Shown here: one piece after another, positions 8,668 through 18,831 of the stretch
Layout: every line of letters starts with the position of its first letter
Numbering within the stretch: the stretch's first letter is position 1
Source of the DNA: Streptococcus parasanguinis
GTDB lineage: Bacteria; Bacillota; Bacilli; Lactobacillales; Streptococcaceae
DNA length: 64,000 bases
Assembly (NCBI RefSeq): GCF_031582885.1
Contig: NZ_CP133988.1
Location: 1,805,501-1,869,500, forward strand
Reading direction: 5' to 3'
Position numbers and translations under genes: made by a program
Notes under the pieces: model-generated
Databases searched by the model: none
Told to the model about the DNA's origin: nothing
Seen by the model: only the letters and a program-made list of their open reading frames with translations

Positions 8668-9846
8668 CTACTGTTCTTTTGATTGAAGCTGCTTAGCTAG
8701 TAGCTGAGCCAAGAGTGAAAAGAGAATAACTCCAGCTCCAATCAGGAGAAAGGATTCTACTCGGACACTTGGCAACCAAGTCATCAAACCTTTGGCGATG
8801 GGCATAAAGAGAACAGCCAAAGTATAAATCGTACTCAAGGCTCTACCTAGATAATCATCTTCCACCTTGGTTTGCACTTGAGTAAAAACGTGGATGTCGA
8901 AAATGGTCACAAAAAATTCACAGACCAGATTTCCCGAAAAGGAAAGATAAGTCGGAAGAGGCAAGCCCATTATGAACACTCCTACACCTGCCATGATAAG
9001 TAAAAACAGGAGAATTTTCATACTTGATGTAATTTTATTGGCAACAAGTGCTCCTAGAATAGATCCAATAGCTCCCAATGTTAAGATGGTCGCATAAGCC
9101 CCCTTGCCCCCGTAGAGTCGATTGGAAAATGGAAGTAAAAACTCAAAAGCCGCAAAAAAGAAATTAACGCCGGAAGCCACCAACAAGAGAAAGAAAATCT
9201 CTTTCTGATGCCAGATATAGTCTAACCCCTCCTTGATATCAGAAAAAATATCTTTCCCGGTAAACTGTTTCCTCTCTTGCACCTTAGCTTCTTCTTTCGG
9301 AAGGAAAGCCACTAGGACAAAAGCAATGAAAAAGGTCAGTGCATCTAATAAGAGGGTCATATGAAGACTGGCAAATTGTAGAACTAGGAAAGAAAAAACA
9401 GGTGAACAGACACTAACAACCTGTAAGACTAACTCCAAGTGAGCGTTATAGGTCACAATCTCTTCTTTCTCTACTACCTCGGTAATAATGGCTTTATTGG
9501 CAGGTCGAGAAAAACCAAAGGCAATGGCCTGAACAATATTGGCAAAAATAAGAGCCGCAATCATCAAGCTATCATTTGTGATAAAAGAAATCGCCAAACA
9601 AAGGAGTCCACAAACCAAGTCGGTCGTCATCAAAATCTTGCGACGAGAAAAACGGTCTGAAATCACTCCTCCAAAAGGATTCACGAGAATCCCTGTCACT
9701 AACTCAGAAATCTGATAGATCCCTAATACCGTCTTTCCTATAGTCCCCATCGAGGCCAGCCAGACACTATTCCCATAATCATAGAGCATATTTCCAATTT
9801 TGTTAATAGCTCCACGACTAATTAATTGGACCGCATGTCGGTTCAT
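8668..9846 (-). CDS. MFS exporter, copy 2 of a tandem pair
   Basis: 392 aa, beginning MNRHAVQLISRGAINK, nearly colinear with its neighbour at 7370-8557. The two differ mostly by conservative changes and in the last few residues. Clear AAGGAGA site before ATG at 9846. It lies 24 nt downstream of the Rgg-type regulator on the same strand, so it may be under that regulator. No drug or peptide substrate can be inferred from sequence. Confidence 0.85.
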   Translation of the reverse strand: MNRHAVQLISRGAINKIGNMLYDYGNSVWLASMGTIGKTVLGIYQISELVTGILVNPFGGVISDRFSRRKILMTTDLVCGLLCLAISFITNDSLMIAALIFANIVQAIAFGFSRPANKAIITEVVEKEEIVTYNAHLELVLQVVSVCSPVFSFLVLQFASLHMTLLLDALTFFIAFVLVAFLPKEEAKVQERKQFTGKDIFSDIKEGLDYIWHQKEIFFLLLVASGVNFFFAAFEFLLPFSNRLYGGKGAYATILTLGAIGSILGALVANKITSSMKILLFLLIMAGVGVFIMGLPLPTYLSFSGNLVCEFFVTIFDIHVFTQVQTKVEDDYLGRALSTIYTLAVLFMPIAKGLMTWLPSVRVESFLLIGAGVILFSLLAQLLAKQLQSKEQ

Positions 9847-9870
9847 AAAATCTCCTTTATCACTGTCCTA

Positions 9871-10743
9871 TTAGGAACATTCATTTTTTACAAATTTATC
9901 AAAGTGTTCTTGATAATAGGCCACCTGCTCCGGCAGTCCCAGCACGTCAAAAATATGCATGGCTTCCTGCATTTGCTGCCGCCCTTCTTCTGTTTGCCCC
10001 TTTTGATAGAGGGCAAATCCCTTGAGATAATGAAAGACATTGCGTTCGTAGAGCTTGATGCTCTTGCCGATAATCTTTTCTACATAGGCTTCAAAATAGC
10101 TGGCGTTTTCAAAAGAACGGTGTTCTAAACAATGCTGGTAGCAATTCAGAGCTAGAATCAAGACCAGTTTTCGATGGCGACCAATTTCTTTGTAGAAATC
10201 TTCACGCTCCATCACTTCTCTCCCAAGCCGTGTGACATAGTCCACATCATAAAAGCTGTAGAGATTGCCAAAGAGGATCAACTCATACATGGTCCATTCT
10301 TCCGTTTGAAAGAGGTAATCCGCCACCTTATCCAGATCAGGTTGCTTCATCGTGTAGCTGGCATCTCTCTGGCAAATCAGGCCTTGTAGCAGGATCCAGT
10401 TCAGCTCAAAATAGAGGGGATTGGTGGAATGTTTGGCTTTTTCAAGTTGTTCTCTTTGAAGCTTTTGAAAACCTGCAATATCATTTGAATAGTAAAGTGG
10501 AATAATCTGGGCCATCAAAGCGACATGCTCATGGTGTTGAAAATTTCTGGCCTTATCCATAAAATTCTCAATCGTCACATGGATATTGTCCAAAATGTCA
10601 AAGAAGCGCGAAGCAGCCAGATCCGACTCCCCCAATTCAAAACGGGATAATTGGGAGGTCGAGCAGGCCTCTCCTGCAGCTTCTTTCAACGAATAATTTT
10701 TACTGATTCGAAATTCACGAAAAACTTTGCCTAAATCTTCCAT
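9871..10743 (-). CDS. Rgg/GadR/MutR-family transcriptional regulator
   Basis: 290 aa. Residues about 5-60 are an XRE-type helix-turn-helix (FREFRISKNYSLKEAAG...STSQLSRFELGESDL), followed by a long all-helical TPR-like domain, the layout of streptococcal Rgg proteins that sense short peptides. No adjacent pheromone ORF was recognised. It starts 4 nt after the small gene upstream and precedes two MFS genes. A diverged copy of its first 24 codons sits at 11241-11312. Confidence 0.88.
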   Translation of the reverse strand: MEDLGKVFREFRISKNYSLKEAAGEACSTSQLSRFELGESDLAASRFFDILDNIHVTIENFMDKARNFQHHEHVALMAQIIPLYYSNDIAGFQKLQREQLEKAKHSTNPLYFELNWILLQGLICQRDASYTMKQPDLDKVADYLFQTEEWTMYELILFGNLYSFYDVDYVTRLGREVMEREDFYKEIGRHRKLVLILALNCYQHCLEHRSFENASYFEAYVEKIIGKSIKLYERNVFHYLKGFALYQKGQTEEGRQQMQEAMHIFDVLGLPEQVAYYQEHFDKFVKNECS

Positions 10744-10747
10744 TTGA

Positions 10748-11104
10748 TTACCACTTAAATTCCTTTAAGTGCCTTTCTAACTCTTGCAAGTACCCTTCGT
10801 AGAATCCTTGATCTTCTTTCACGGAAACATCTAATTGTCTTAAGTAGGAAATCAGCCAATCAACCAATAGATCATACTGATGAAGAGGTAGGCGTTTCAT
10901 CTGCTCTTCAACAAAAGAAATGGCCTCTGCAAAGCGCTGCTCTTCTAGAACTTGCTGAAGATAGTGAGCCCCGTTGATGAGCCTTCCTTCCTCATCCTCA
11001 TACTGCCCCAAATCTAAATTTTGAATCTGTAGGCGCAAAGTTGTACCAATCATGTTGGCTACACCTTTAACCTGCTTCATAAACCAATCATTTTCAGTCG
11101 CCAT
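10748..11104 (-). CDS. Small helical protein, DUF6483-like
   Basis: 118 aa, mostly alpha-helical and acidic, with FMKQVKGVANMIGTTLRL near the N-terminus. The length and N-terminal pattern resemble DUF6483 proteins; this assignment is tentative. ATG at 11102-11104 (MATENDW) is used because the longer start at 11122 overlaps the AAGGAGA site. It ends 4 nt before the rgg-type gene, so the two are probably co-transcribed. Function unknown. Confidence 0.7.
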   Translation of the reverse strand: MATENDWFMKQVKGVANMIGTTLRLQIQNLDLGQYEDEEGRLINGAHYLQQVLEEQRFAEAISFVEEQMKRLPLHQYDLLVDWLISYLRQLDVSVKEDQGFYEGYLQELERHLKEFKW

Positions 11105-11137
11105 AATGTTCTCCTTATACAAATTAGAAAACTATAC

Positions 11138-11240
11138 TTACTGCGCTAGTTCTTCCCATTCTAGCATGGCTTCTTCTTGGGCGGCGGTCAGCTGGTCGAT
11201 TTGCTACTGGCTCTCCATGTGTTCGCCGGCGTCATTAGTG
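11138..11240 (-). pseudogene. Remnant of an ABC-F gene 3' end
   Basis: Minus-strand translation reads ATNDAGEHMESQ, an in-frame TAG, then QIDQLTAAQEEAMLEWEELAQ and TAA. This matches the C-terminal coiled coil of the intact ABC-F gene just upstream (STNDAADLVQLQSELDQLTA...) but is clearly diverged from it. It is therefore a leftover of a different allele, not a recent copy. It is joined directly to an rgg fragment at about 11240. Confidence 0.8.
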
Positions 11241-11312
11241 GCCCGCAGCTTCTTTTAACGAACAATTCTTACTGATTCGAAATTCACGAAAAACTTTTCC
11301 AAGATCTTCCAT
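11241..11312 (-). pseudogene. Truncated 5' fragment of an rgg-type gene
   Basis: ATG at 11310-11312 directly follows the ABC-F stop (TAGATGG). It encodes MEDLGKVFREFRISKNCSLK plus EAAG, almost the same as the first 24 codons of the intact rgg gene at 10743, with several silent changes. It then breaks into the ABC-F remnant and stops at once. No functional protein is expected. Confidence 0.85.
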
Positions 11313-13220
11313 CTATTCCACCTGCTCTGACAGTTCTGCCCACTCTTCCATGACCGCTTCCTGCTGGGCAGTTAGTTGATCCAGCTCGCTTTGCAGTTGA
11401 ACCAAGTCAGCTGCATCGTTGGTGCTATGCATGGTTTCGGTGATGTCTTGGATTTTCTGGTCCAGCTCTTCCATCTCTGCTTCCAATTGCTCAATGCGAC
11501 GGGTGATTTTCCGGAGTTCCTTCTGGTTTTGCTTTTGCAGGTGATAGTCATTGCTGGTGACTTCCTCCGTAGAAGAAACAGGCAAAGCTTCTGCTTGTGC
11601 TGCAGCTAGGGCTTCTAACTCAGCTTTTTTCTCCAGATAATAGTCATAGTCGCCTAGGTAAAGAGTTGAGCCCTCTTCTGACAGTTCCAAGACCTGTGTA
11701 GCCACCCGATTGATAAAGTAACGGTCGTGACTGACAAAGAGCAAGGTCCCATCAAAATCAATCAAGGCATTTTCCAGCACTTCCTTGCTATCGATGTCCA
11801 AGTGGTTAGTCGGCTCGTCGAGAATCAAGAAATTGTTATTCTCCATGGACAGCTTGGCCAAGAGCAGACGCGCCCGCTCTCCACCTGACAGCATGCCGAC
11901 GGTTTTCTTAACATCATCCCCAGAGAAAAGAAAGGCTCCCAGGCGATTGCGGATCTCCACTTCTGGTGTCAGTTTAAAGTCATTCCAGAGCTCATCCAAG
12001 ACACTGTTGTGATGGGTTAGCTTACTCTGAGTCTGGTCATAGTAGCCTACCTCGACATTGGCCCCAAAACGAGCTTCTCCCTTGATAAAAGGAATCTGCC
12101 CGACAATAGACTTAATAAGAGTAGATTTCCCGATCCCATTTGGTCCTACAATAGCGACCGCATTCATCTTGCGGATATCCAAATTAATAGGCTCTGACAG
12201 GATTTGATCGTCATAGCCGACGGCTGCCTCTTCTACTGTCAAGACGACATTCCCCGATGTCTTATCAGAATGGAAGGTCATATGGGCTGACTTAGTTCCA
12301 GCTTCTGGCTTGTCTAGGCGCTCCATTTTTTCCAACTGCTTGCGCCGAGACTGGGCCCGCTTGGTAGTCGACGCCCTCACCAAATTACGATTAACAAAGT
12401 CTTCCAGCGCCGCAATTTCTTTTTGTTGCTTCTCGTAGTTCTTGGCTTCGGTCAGCAGTTTTTGCTCCTTTTGCTCCACAAAGCTGGAGTAATTGCCGAC
12501 ATAGCGGTCCAAGGAATGCTTGGTCAAATCCAAGGTAATAGTTGCGACCTTATCTAGGAAATACCGGTCGTGGCTGACAATGAGAAGGGCCCCACTATAA
12601 TTGACCAGATAGTTTTCCAACCAGGCAATGGTCTCAATATCCAAGTGGTTGGTCGGCTCGTCCAGTACCAAGAGATTTGGTTTTTCTAGAAGCATCTTGG
12701 CCAGAGCTAGACGGGTATTTTGCCCACCAGACAGCTCTTCAATCTTCATCTGCCACATGGACTCATCAAACTTAAAGCCGTTGAGAATGGCGCGGATATC
12801 TGCCTCATAGGTAAAGCCACCAGCCTGACGGAATTCTTCTGATAGACGGTCATAATCCTGCATGAGTTTTTCTAAGTCAGCCCCAGTTTTTTCCCCCATC
12901 GCAAGCTCCATCTGCCGCAAGGTTTTCTCGGTCTTTCTGAGATCGTCAAAGACATGGAGCATCTCATCGTAGATAGTATTGGACGACTCAAATCGACTAT
13001 CCTGGGCTAAATAAGAGAGAGAAAGGTCCCGCTTTTTATTGATTTCCCCAGAAGTCGGCTCTTCTTCTCCCACCAAGATTTTTAAGAGTGTTGACTTACC
13101 GGCTCCGTTCTTTCCGACCAGGGCAATCCGGTCCCGTTCATCCACCTGCAGGCTGATATTATCAAAAAGAACCTCCCCTGCAAAAGAGCGTTCAATTTTG
13201 TTGGCTTGTAAAATAATCAT
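11313..13220 (-). CDS. ABC-F family ATPase (translation factor type)
   Basis: 635 aa with two ABC ATPase domains and no membrane segments. Walker A GKNGAGKS (near residue 40) and GPNGIGKS (near 360); signatures LSGGQNTR and LSGGERAR; two DEPTNHLD Walker B motifs. The inter-domain linker is rich in Lys/Arg, and a C-terminal coiled coil covers about 545-635. This is the ABC-F layout of ribosome-acting factors, closest in plan to the YdiF/Uup-like group rather than to dedicated resistance proteins. Codon use at the 3' end and in the adjacent remnant looks richer in G/C than that of the neighbours, suggesting transfer or replacement. Confidence 0.93.
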   Translation of the reverse strand: MIILQANKIERSFAGEVLFDNISLQVDERDRIALVGKNGAGKSTLLKILVGEEEPTSGEINKKRDLSLSYLAQDSRFESSNTIYDEMLHVFDDLRKTEKTLRQMELAMGEKTGADLEKLMQDYDRLSEEFRQAGGFTYEADIRAILNGFKFDESMWQMKIEELSGGQNTRLALAKMLLEKPNLLVLDEPTNHLDIETIAWLENYLVNYSGALLIVSHDRYFLDKVATITLDLTKHSLDRYVGNYSSFVEQKEQKLLTEAKNYEKQQKEIAALEDFVNRNLVRASTTKRAQSRRKQLEKMERLDKPEAGTKSAHMTFHSDKTSGNVVLTVEEAAVGYDDQILSEPINLDIRKMNAVAIVGPNGIGKSTLIKSIVGQIPFIKGEARFGANVEVGYYDQTQSKLTHHNSVLDELWNDFKLTPEVEIRNRLGAFLFSGDDVKKTVGMLSGGERARLLLAKLSMENNNFLILDEPTNHLDIDSKEVLENALIDFDGTLLFVSHDRYFINRVATQVLELSEEGSTLYLGDYDYYLEKKAELEALAAAQAEALPVSSTEEVTSNDYHLQKQNQKELRKITRRIEQLEAEMEELDQKIQDITETMHSTNDAADLVQLQSELDQLTAQQEAVMEEWAELSEQVE

Positions 13221-13271
13221 GTCCCTATTTTACTATCTTTTTTCAGATTAAACAAGGAAAGACGAGCCATC

Positions 13272-13299
13272 AAAAAAATCCTGAGCCCTTGGGGCCCAG
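13272..13299 (-). terminator. Terminator downstream of the matrixin-like gene
   Basis: Minus strand CTGGGCCC-caa-GGGCTCAG with one G-U pair, followed by GATTTTTTT. It lies between the protease stop (13324) and the ABC-F start (13220). Confidence 0.8.
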
Positions 13300-13323
13300 A
13301 ACTTTTCAATGATAAATTGTATT

Positions 13324-14046
13324 TTATTCTTCCTTGTACAATTGTCGGACTGCTTCCACATCTGTATCCTGGATACTGTAGAAGGAGCCAGCCGGTTGCA
13401 TGACCGATTCTCCATCAGTGTGGTCCAGCCCAATGGCATGGCCTAGCTCATGCTCAGCTGTATTGACAATCCGATCATAACTGTAGTTATAGACATAATT
13501 TAAAAGATAATGGCGATTGAGACGCACTGTGATGTGGGTGAAGCGGTTGGTTAAGAGGTTGGTCTGAGAGGCAGTCTCTCCTGCAGCAGAAACGGATGCG
13601 TTATCCATTTCTGTCAAAACCACATTAGCCTCTTTTTCATTTGTAACCAACTTGAAGGTAAAGGCGCCTGTTTGGTTCCAAGCCTCAATAGCATCCCGAT
13701 AAGCTTTTACAAAAGTTTGACTGATATTGGGATCCAAATAGACCGTAGCCTCCGCTTTTTCCCAGCGAGCGCCACTATGCTCATGATTGTCCGTCTGCGT
13801 GGTCTGTGAGCTAGGCGCCATCCCAAAGCGCGATGCAAAGCCCTTATCACCAAATAAATTGCCGACTTGATAGACAACCTTTTGGGCAGCTCGTCCAAAC
13901 CCATCCATACCAGAACTAGGAGAATCTGTGAAATAGATGATCCCCACTAGAACGAGAAAACTGATGGCAATGGTCCAGAAAAATCCCCAAAAAAGACTCC
14001 AAGCCATGCGAAGGATTCCTCTGAAAAATCGAAAAATGGTTCTCAT
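13324..14046 (-). CDS. Membrane-anchored matrixin-like zinc metalloprotease
   Basis: 240 aa. A hydrophobic segment at about residues 14-37 anchors or exports the protein. The C-terminal catalytic domain shows the metzincin motif HELGHAIGLDH near residue 200 and a likely Met-turn in ESVMQPAG. This is the M10A (matrixin) pattern without haemopexin or peptidoglycan domains. The substrate is unknown. It is a single gene between endA and the ABC-F gene, with its own terminator. Confidence 0.85.
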   Translation of the reverse strand: MRTIFRFFRGILRMAWSLFWGFFWTIAISFLVLVGIIYFTDSPSSGMDGFGRAAQKVVYQVGNLFGDKGFASRFGMAPSSQTTQTDNHEHSGARWEKAEATVYLDPNISQTFVKAYRDAIEAWNQTGAFTFKLVTNEKEANVVLTEMDNASVSAAGETASQTNLLTNRFTHITVRLNRHYLLNYVYNYSYDRIVNTAEHELGHAIGLDHTDGESVMQPAGSFYSIQDTDVEAVRQLYKEE

Positions 14047-14127
14047 ACATTCTCCTTTCTCTTAAAGAAGGTATGCCATTGTAACACTCCATTCTTAAAA
14101 ATAACTTAAATAGCCATGCTTTCTGGC

Positions 14128-14967
14128 TTATTGATGAACGGTTACTTTTCCTGTCTGATAATCCAGGCTAATCCCACTTTGAACATTGGGAACAAAGACA
14201 TTGAACTCAAGGGTCCCATCACTCGATTTGGCTTCGATCTGTGATCCTAATGGAATCAGATCTTCTGGATGGTTGTAGATCGAGGTGACCCGATAGCGGA
14301 TCCGCTTGTTCTTATCCAGTGCTTTTCGGACCAGGGTCTCATAGTAGTTTTGACCGGTGGAATGAGGGTCATTGGCTTGATTGGACCAAGCCGTTTGTAC
14401 AGCGATATTTTTGGGATTGCTCGTCGAAGCATCGAAACCTTTGAGATTACCGATCAAGGCATAGCCCAATAGGTGGCCCCGATCCACAGCATGGTCATAC
14501 TCGCCTGACAGATGATGGACCTGATGCCAACCTGCTGGTTTCCAATCGGTTAGGCCACTACCTGTTGCATCTCGATCTCTGTACTGGCGAGTCGCCTTGG
14601 TCATAATAGCGTTCGCAACCGTCGGTACGGTCTTTCCATTCACTTCTTTTGTCTTGTTATCCGCATAGGGTTGACTAGCCACACTGGCATCTAGATCTGT
14701 TCGATTTCCCTTAACTACAAAGGCTCCAGCACCATTCCATTCCAAGTCATTCCCTAATTGTGAACGGGCAGATTTCGTTAGTACAGAGCTAGCTAACTCT
14801 TTACTAGGTGTTTCTTGTTGGCTACTAGTCACCACCGAAACAACCCGATCTGTCGCTTCTTTTACCGTCGGTTGATTAAAATAATAGCCCCCAATAGCTA
14901 GGGCCGTTGCCACCACAAAACCTGCTAGGGTTTGTTTGGTTCGTTTGCTTACTGTTTGTTTTGCCAT
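14128..14967 (-). CDS. endA: Membrane nuclease EndA (DNA uptake)
   Basis: DNA/RNA non-specific endonuclease which in pneumococcus sits in the membrane and degrades the non-transforming strand during DNA uptake. 279 aa from ATG at 14965-14967; the longer TTG reading starts on the RBS. An N-terminal membrane anchor covers about residues 14-30, and the catalytic motif [17 protein letters not shown] is near residue 160. Also conserved are [11 protein letters not shown] and QNYYE. It follows murA-epuA as in other streptococci but is separated from epuA by a strong terminator. Confidence 0.95.
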   Translation of the reverse strand: MAKQTVSKRTKQTLAGFVVATALAIGGYYFNQPTVKEATDRVVSVVTSSQQETPSKELASSVLTKSARSQLGNDLEWNGAGAFVVKGNRTDLDASVASQPYADNKTKEVNGKTVPTVANAIMTKATRQYRDRDATGSGLTDWKPAGWHQVHHLSGEYDHAVDRGHLLGYALIGNLKGFDASTSNPKNIAVQTAWSNQANDPHSTGQNYYETLVRKALDKNKRIRYRVTSIYNHPEDLIPLGSQIEAKSSDGTLEFNVFVPNVQSGISLDYQTGKVTVHQ

Positions 14968-14974
14968 ATCTCTC

Positions 14975-15023
14975 TCCAAAAAAGAGCAGCGCTAGATGGG
15001 TCATTGACTCGATTCGCTGCTCT
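14975..15023 (-). terminator. Terminator between epuA and endA
   Basis: Minus strand AGAGCAGCG ... CGCTGCTCT stem followed by TTTTTT. The U run lies just before the endA RBS, so endA transcription depends on read-through or an unseen promoter. Confidence 0.88.
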
Positions 15024-15050
15024 CCTTTTTACTCAATTTTAGTTAAAAGC

Positions 15051-15239
15051 TTATTTGCCTGTTAGCTTTCCAATGATCTCTGACCAAGTGTCCGGAGAGA
15101 GGATGGACCATGGATTTTTTCCATCGCCAATCACTCCATAGCCAATGACCAAACCAACTGCAAAAATGATGATTCCAATCACAGCCAACAGGAGGACAAT
15201 TCCTAGCTGTTTTCCAACATAGCGAAGATTAGTTTTCAT
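15051..15239 (-). CDS. epuA: EpuA small membrane protein
   Basis: 62 aa with one transmembrane helix (about residues 12-35) and a short C-terminal tail ([19 protein letters not shown]). It overlaps the 3' end of murA by 11 bp, the known murA-epuA-endA arrangement. It is often annotated as an RNA polymerase beta-associated small protein; its role is not settled. Confidence 0.85.
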   Translation of the reverse strand: MKTNLRYVGKQLGIVLLLAVIGIIIFAVGLVIGYGVIGDGKNPWSILSPDTWSEIIGKLTGK

Positions 15240-16512
15240 CGTCTTCTTCCTCTACACGTTTCACGTCTGCACCTAATGCCACCAATTTCTCATGGAATTG
15301 ATAATAACCACGATCTAAGTGACTTAATTTGCTGACTTTCGTCTCTCCTTCTGCTACCAAGCCCATCAAGACCAAGGTTGCACTAGCTCGTAAATCGGTC
15401 GACATGACCTCTGCACCTTGGAAGCTTTCCCCTCCAACGATGCGAGCTGTATCCCGCATAATGTCTGAGTGAACGCCCATCCGACGCATTTCTTCCAAAT
15501 GCTGGAAGCGATTCTCAAAGACCGTTTCAATCATGGTAGACTCACCTTTAGCCATGGCCATCAAGGCTGTGAATTGAGCCTGCATATCGGTTGGGAATCC
15601 TGGATACGGAAGGGTTTTAACGGTCACTGGACGGAGCTTACTGATATCCGATTGAATCCGAATTCCATTTTCTTCTTCGGTTACCGTCACCCCCATCTCC
15701 TGCATCTTAGATAGAAGCGGGCGGTTGTGTTCCCAAATGGCATCTTCGATCAAGACATCTCCACCAGTCATGGCTGCCCCAATCATAAAAGTTCCAGCTT
15801 CGATGCGGTCTTGCACAACATTGTGGTTTGCACCATGCAAGCTTTCCACACCAACAATGGTCAAGGTCTCAGTTCCTGCACCCTTGACATTAGCCCCCAT
15901 TTTATTGAGCAAGAGAGCTAGGTCAACAATTTCAGGTTCTCGAGCTGCATTTTCAATCACAGTGACTCCATCTGCCAAGGTTGCGGCCATCATAATATTT
16001 TGTGTCGCACCTACTGATGGGAAGTCCATATAAATGTGTGCTCCCTTGAGACGTTCTGCTTTTGCTTCAATATAGCCAGCTGTTTGGGTGATTTCAGCTC
16101 CCATAGCTTTCAGCCCTTTCAAGTGGAGGTCAATCGGACGACTCCCGATCGTACAGCCACCAGGCATGGAAACTTTGGCATGGCCATTCCGTGCCAAGAC
16201 AGGACCCAAGACAACGATAGAAGCCCGCATCTTACTCACATATTTATAAGGCGCTTCCTCTGATAATTTTGCTTGCGCATCTACAACAACTGTATTTTCT
16301 TCTTCATTGAAGGTTACTTGTGCATTCAAACCACGAACAACATTGTTCATTGTAAAGACATCTGATAACACAGGTACATTTTTCAAGGTTGTCACGCCCT
16401 CGCTTGCTAGAACTGTTGCAGCAAGAAGAGGAAGGACAGCATTTTTTGCTCCTTCGATTTTAACGGTTCCAACCAGTCGATTATGACCACCATTAACGAT
16501 TATTTTTTCCAT
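15229..16512 (-). CDS. murA: UDP-N-acetylglucosamine 1-carboxyvinyltransferase MurA
   Basis: First committed step of peptidoglycan synthesis: transfers enolpyruvate from PEP to UDP-GlcNAc; the target of fosfomycin. 427 aa. Substrate-binding [12 protein letters not shown] is near residue 20, and the active-site cysteine in [15 protein letters not shown] is near residue 117. The C-terminus ends in an acidic tail (EEEDDEN). Streptococci have two murA paralogues; this copy, next to epuA-endA, is the one of that cluster. Confidence 0.96.
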   Translation of the reverse strand: MEKIIVNGGHNRLVGTVKIEGAKNAVLPLLAATVLASEGVTTLKNVPVLSDVFTMNNVVRGLNAQVTFNEEENTVVVDAQAKLSEEAPYKYVSKMRASIVVLGPVLARNGHAKVSMPGGCTIGSRPIDLHLKGLKAMGAEITQTAGYIEAKAERLKGAHIYMDFPSVGATQNIMMAATLADGVTVIENAAREPEIVDLALLLNKMGANVKGAGTETLTIVGVESLHGANHNVVQDRIEAGTFMIGAAMTGGDVLIEDAIWEHNRPLLSKMQEMGVTVTEEENGIRIQSDISKLRPVTVKTLPYPGFPTDMQAQFTALMAMAKGESTMIETVFENRFQHLEEMRRMGVHSDIMRDTARIVGGESFQGAEVMSTDLRASATLVLMGLVAEGETKVSKLSHLDRGYYQFHEKLVALGADVKRVEEEDDEN

Positions 16513-16550
16513 ACGGGATTGTTCTCCTATTTCTTAAAGTCACGCTTTCT

Positions 16551-16559
16551 ATCATACCA
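16551..16559 (-). promoter_or_regulatory. Extended -10 promoter of murA
   Basis: Minus strand TG-G-TATGAT with the hexamer at 16551-16556, about 39 nt before the murA start. Confidence 0.5.
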
Positions 16560-16578
16560 TATTTTTTATAAAATGTGG

Positions 16579-16809
16579 CTAGAATTGGCCAATAAAAATC
16601 TGCCGACTCATCTCATAGACACTAATAAAAAATGAGCTTGCTAGATAGCCTATTCCAACGCTGATCATCAAGATCAAAAAACGGATTTTAACTGCATTTT
16701 CAGCACTTACTTTTAAAAACTTTTCCCATTGAACCAAGTTCATCAATAGGTAATAGGCAAAAAAGATAAACAATAGATGGCTTGAAAGATTAAAAATCAT
16801 TTGAATCAT
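16579..16809 (-). CDS. DUF1146 (YwzB-like) small membrane protein
   Basis: 76 aa, MIQMIFNLSSHLLFIFFAYY..., with two transmembrane helices (about residues 4-24 and 43-65). The family typically lies between the ATP synthase and murA genes in Firmicutes, as here. The start at 16807-16809 is chosen over a much longer in-frame reading that would run into atpC. A TATAAT ends 6 nt before this ATG and no Shine-Dalgarno is present, so the mRNA may be leaderless. Confidence 0.82.
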   Translation of the reverse strand: MIQMIFNLSSHLLFIFFAYYLLMNLVQWEKFLKVSAENAVKIRFLILMISVGIGYLASSFFISVYEMSRQIFIGQF

Positions 16810-16815
16810 ACAGCT

Positions 16816-16824
16816 ATTATACCA
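16816..16824 (-). promoter_or_regulatory. Extended -10 promoter of the DUF1146 gene
   Basis: Minus strand TG-G-TATAAT with the hexamer at 16816-16821, 6 nt before the ATG. The expected start of transcription coincides with the start codon. Confidence 0.62.
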
Positions 16825-16862
16825 TATTTGGTCCGTACTTTCTTCTTTTGATTCTCTCCCAA

Positions 16863-16900
16863 CAAAAATAAGGTGAGGACAAGACCTCCACCTTATTTTG
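16863..16900 (-). terminator. Terminator of the ATP synthase operon
   Basis: Minus strand AAATAAGGTGGAGG ... CCTCACCTTATTTTT hairpin right after the atpC stop at 16907. Confidence 0.87.
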
Positions 16901-16906
16901 AATATC

Positions 16907-17326
16907 TTATAAACGATTTCCGACATTAATCCGGTTAATGGCGCGTTGAAGAGCAATTTTAGCACGACGTTCCATATCAACCGAATGCTGATCTTTGGCT
17001 TCTTCAATCGCTTTTTCAGCTCGCAGTTTGGCACGTTCTGCACGACTAATGTCGATATCTCGAGCACGTTCGGCAGAATCGGCAACAATGGTAATGACAT
17101 TATCAGCTACTTCGATAATCCCACCATTGACTGCAATCCAATCAATATGTTTGTCATCGTCGACACGACGAACCTTTACTTGGTCTACAGCCAAAACCGC
17201 AATGGTATTGATATGATGAGGTAAAATCCCTAATTCACCATCAATTGTCTTGACAGATACAAATGCGGCATGATGATCATAAACCAGTCCATCCGGTGTA
17301 ACGATTTGGACGTTCATTTGACTCAT
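16907..17326 (-). CDS. atpC: ATP synthase epsilon subunit
   Basis: Central-stalk subunit of F1 that couples rotation to catalysis and can inhibit ATP hydrolysis. 139 aa: N-terminal beta sandwich ([20 protein letters not shown]...), including GELGILPHH, then a C-terminal helical hairpin ([20 protein letters not shown]). Last gene of the operon, 13 nt after atpD. Confidence 0.97.
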   Translation of the reverse strand: MSQMNVQIVTPDGLVYDHHAAFVSVKTIDGELGILPHHINTIAVLAVDQVKVRRVDDDKHIDWIAVNGGIIEVADNVITIVADSAERARDIDISRAERAKLRAEKAIEEAKDQHSVDMERRAKIALQRAINRINVGNRL

Positions 17327-17339
17327 CTTTCACCTCTTC

Positions 17340-18755
<1,416 letters not shown>

Positions 18756-18831
18756 CTATTCTAAGTAATTTCTACTGCTCAAAAGTTCTCTTTCGAGCAT
18801 CTGTTTTTGTATATAAAATTGTATCCGACAA

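Noticed and set aside
16579..17100. 173-aa reading of the DUF1146 gene
   Set aside because: The extra N-terminal part overlaps atpC in another frame; the 76-aa form has a promoter next to its ATG and the family's length.
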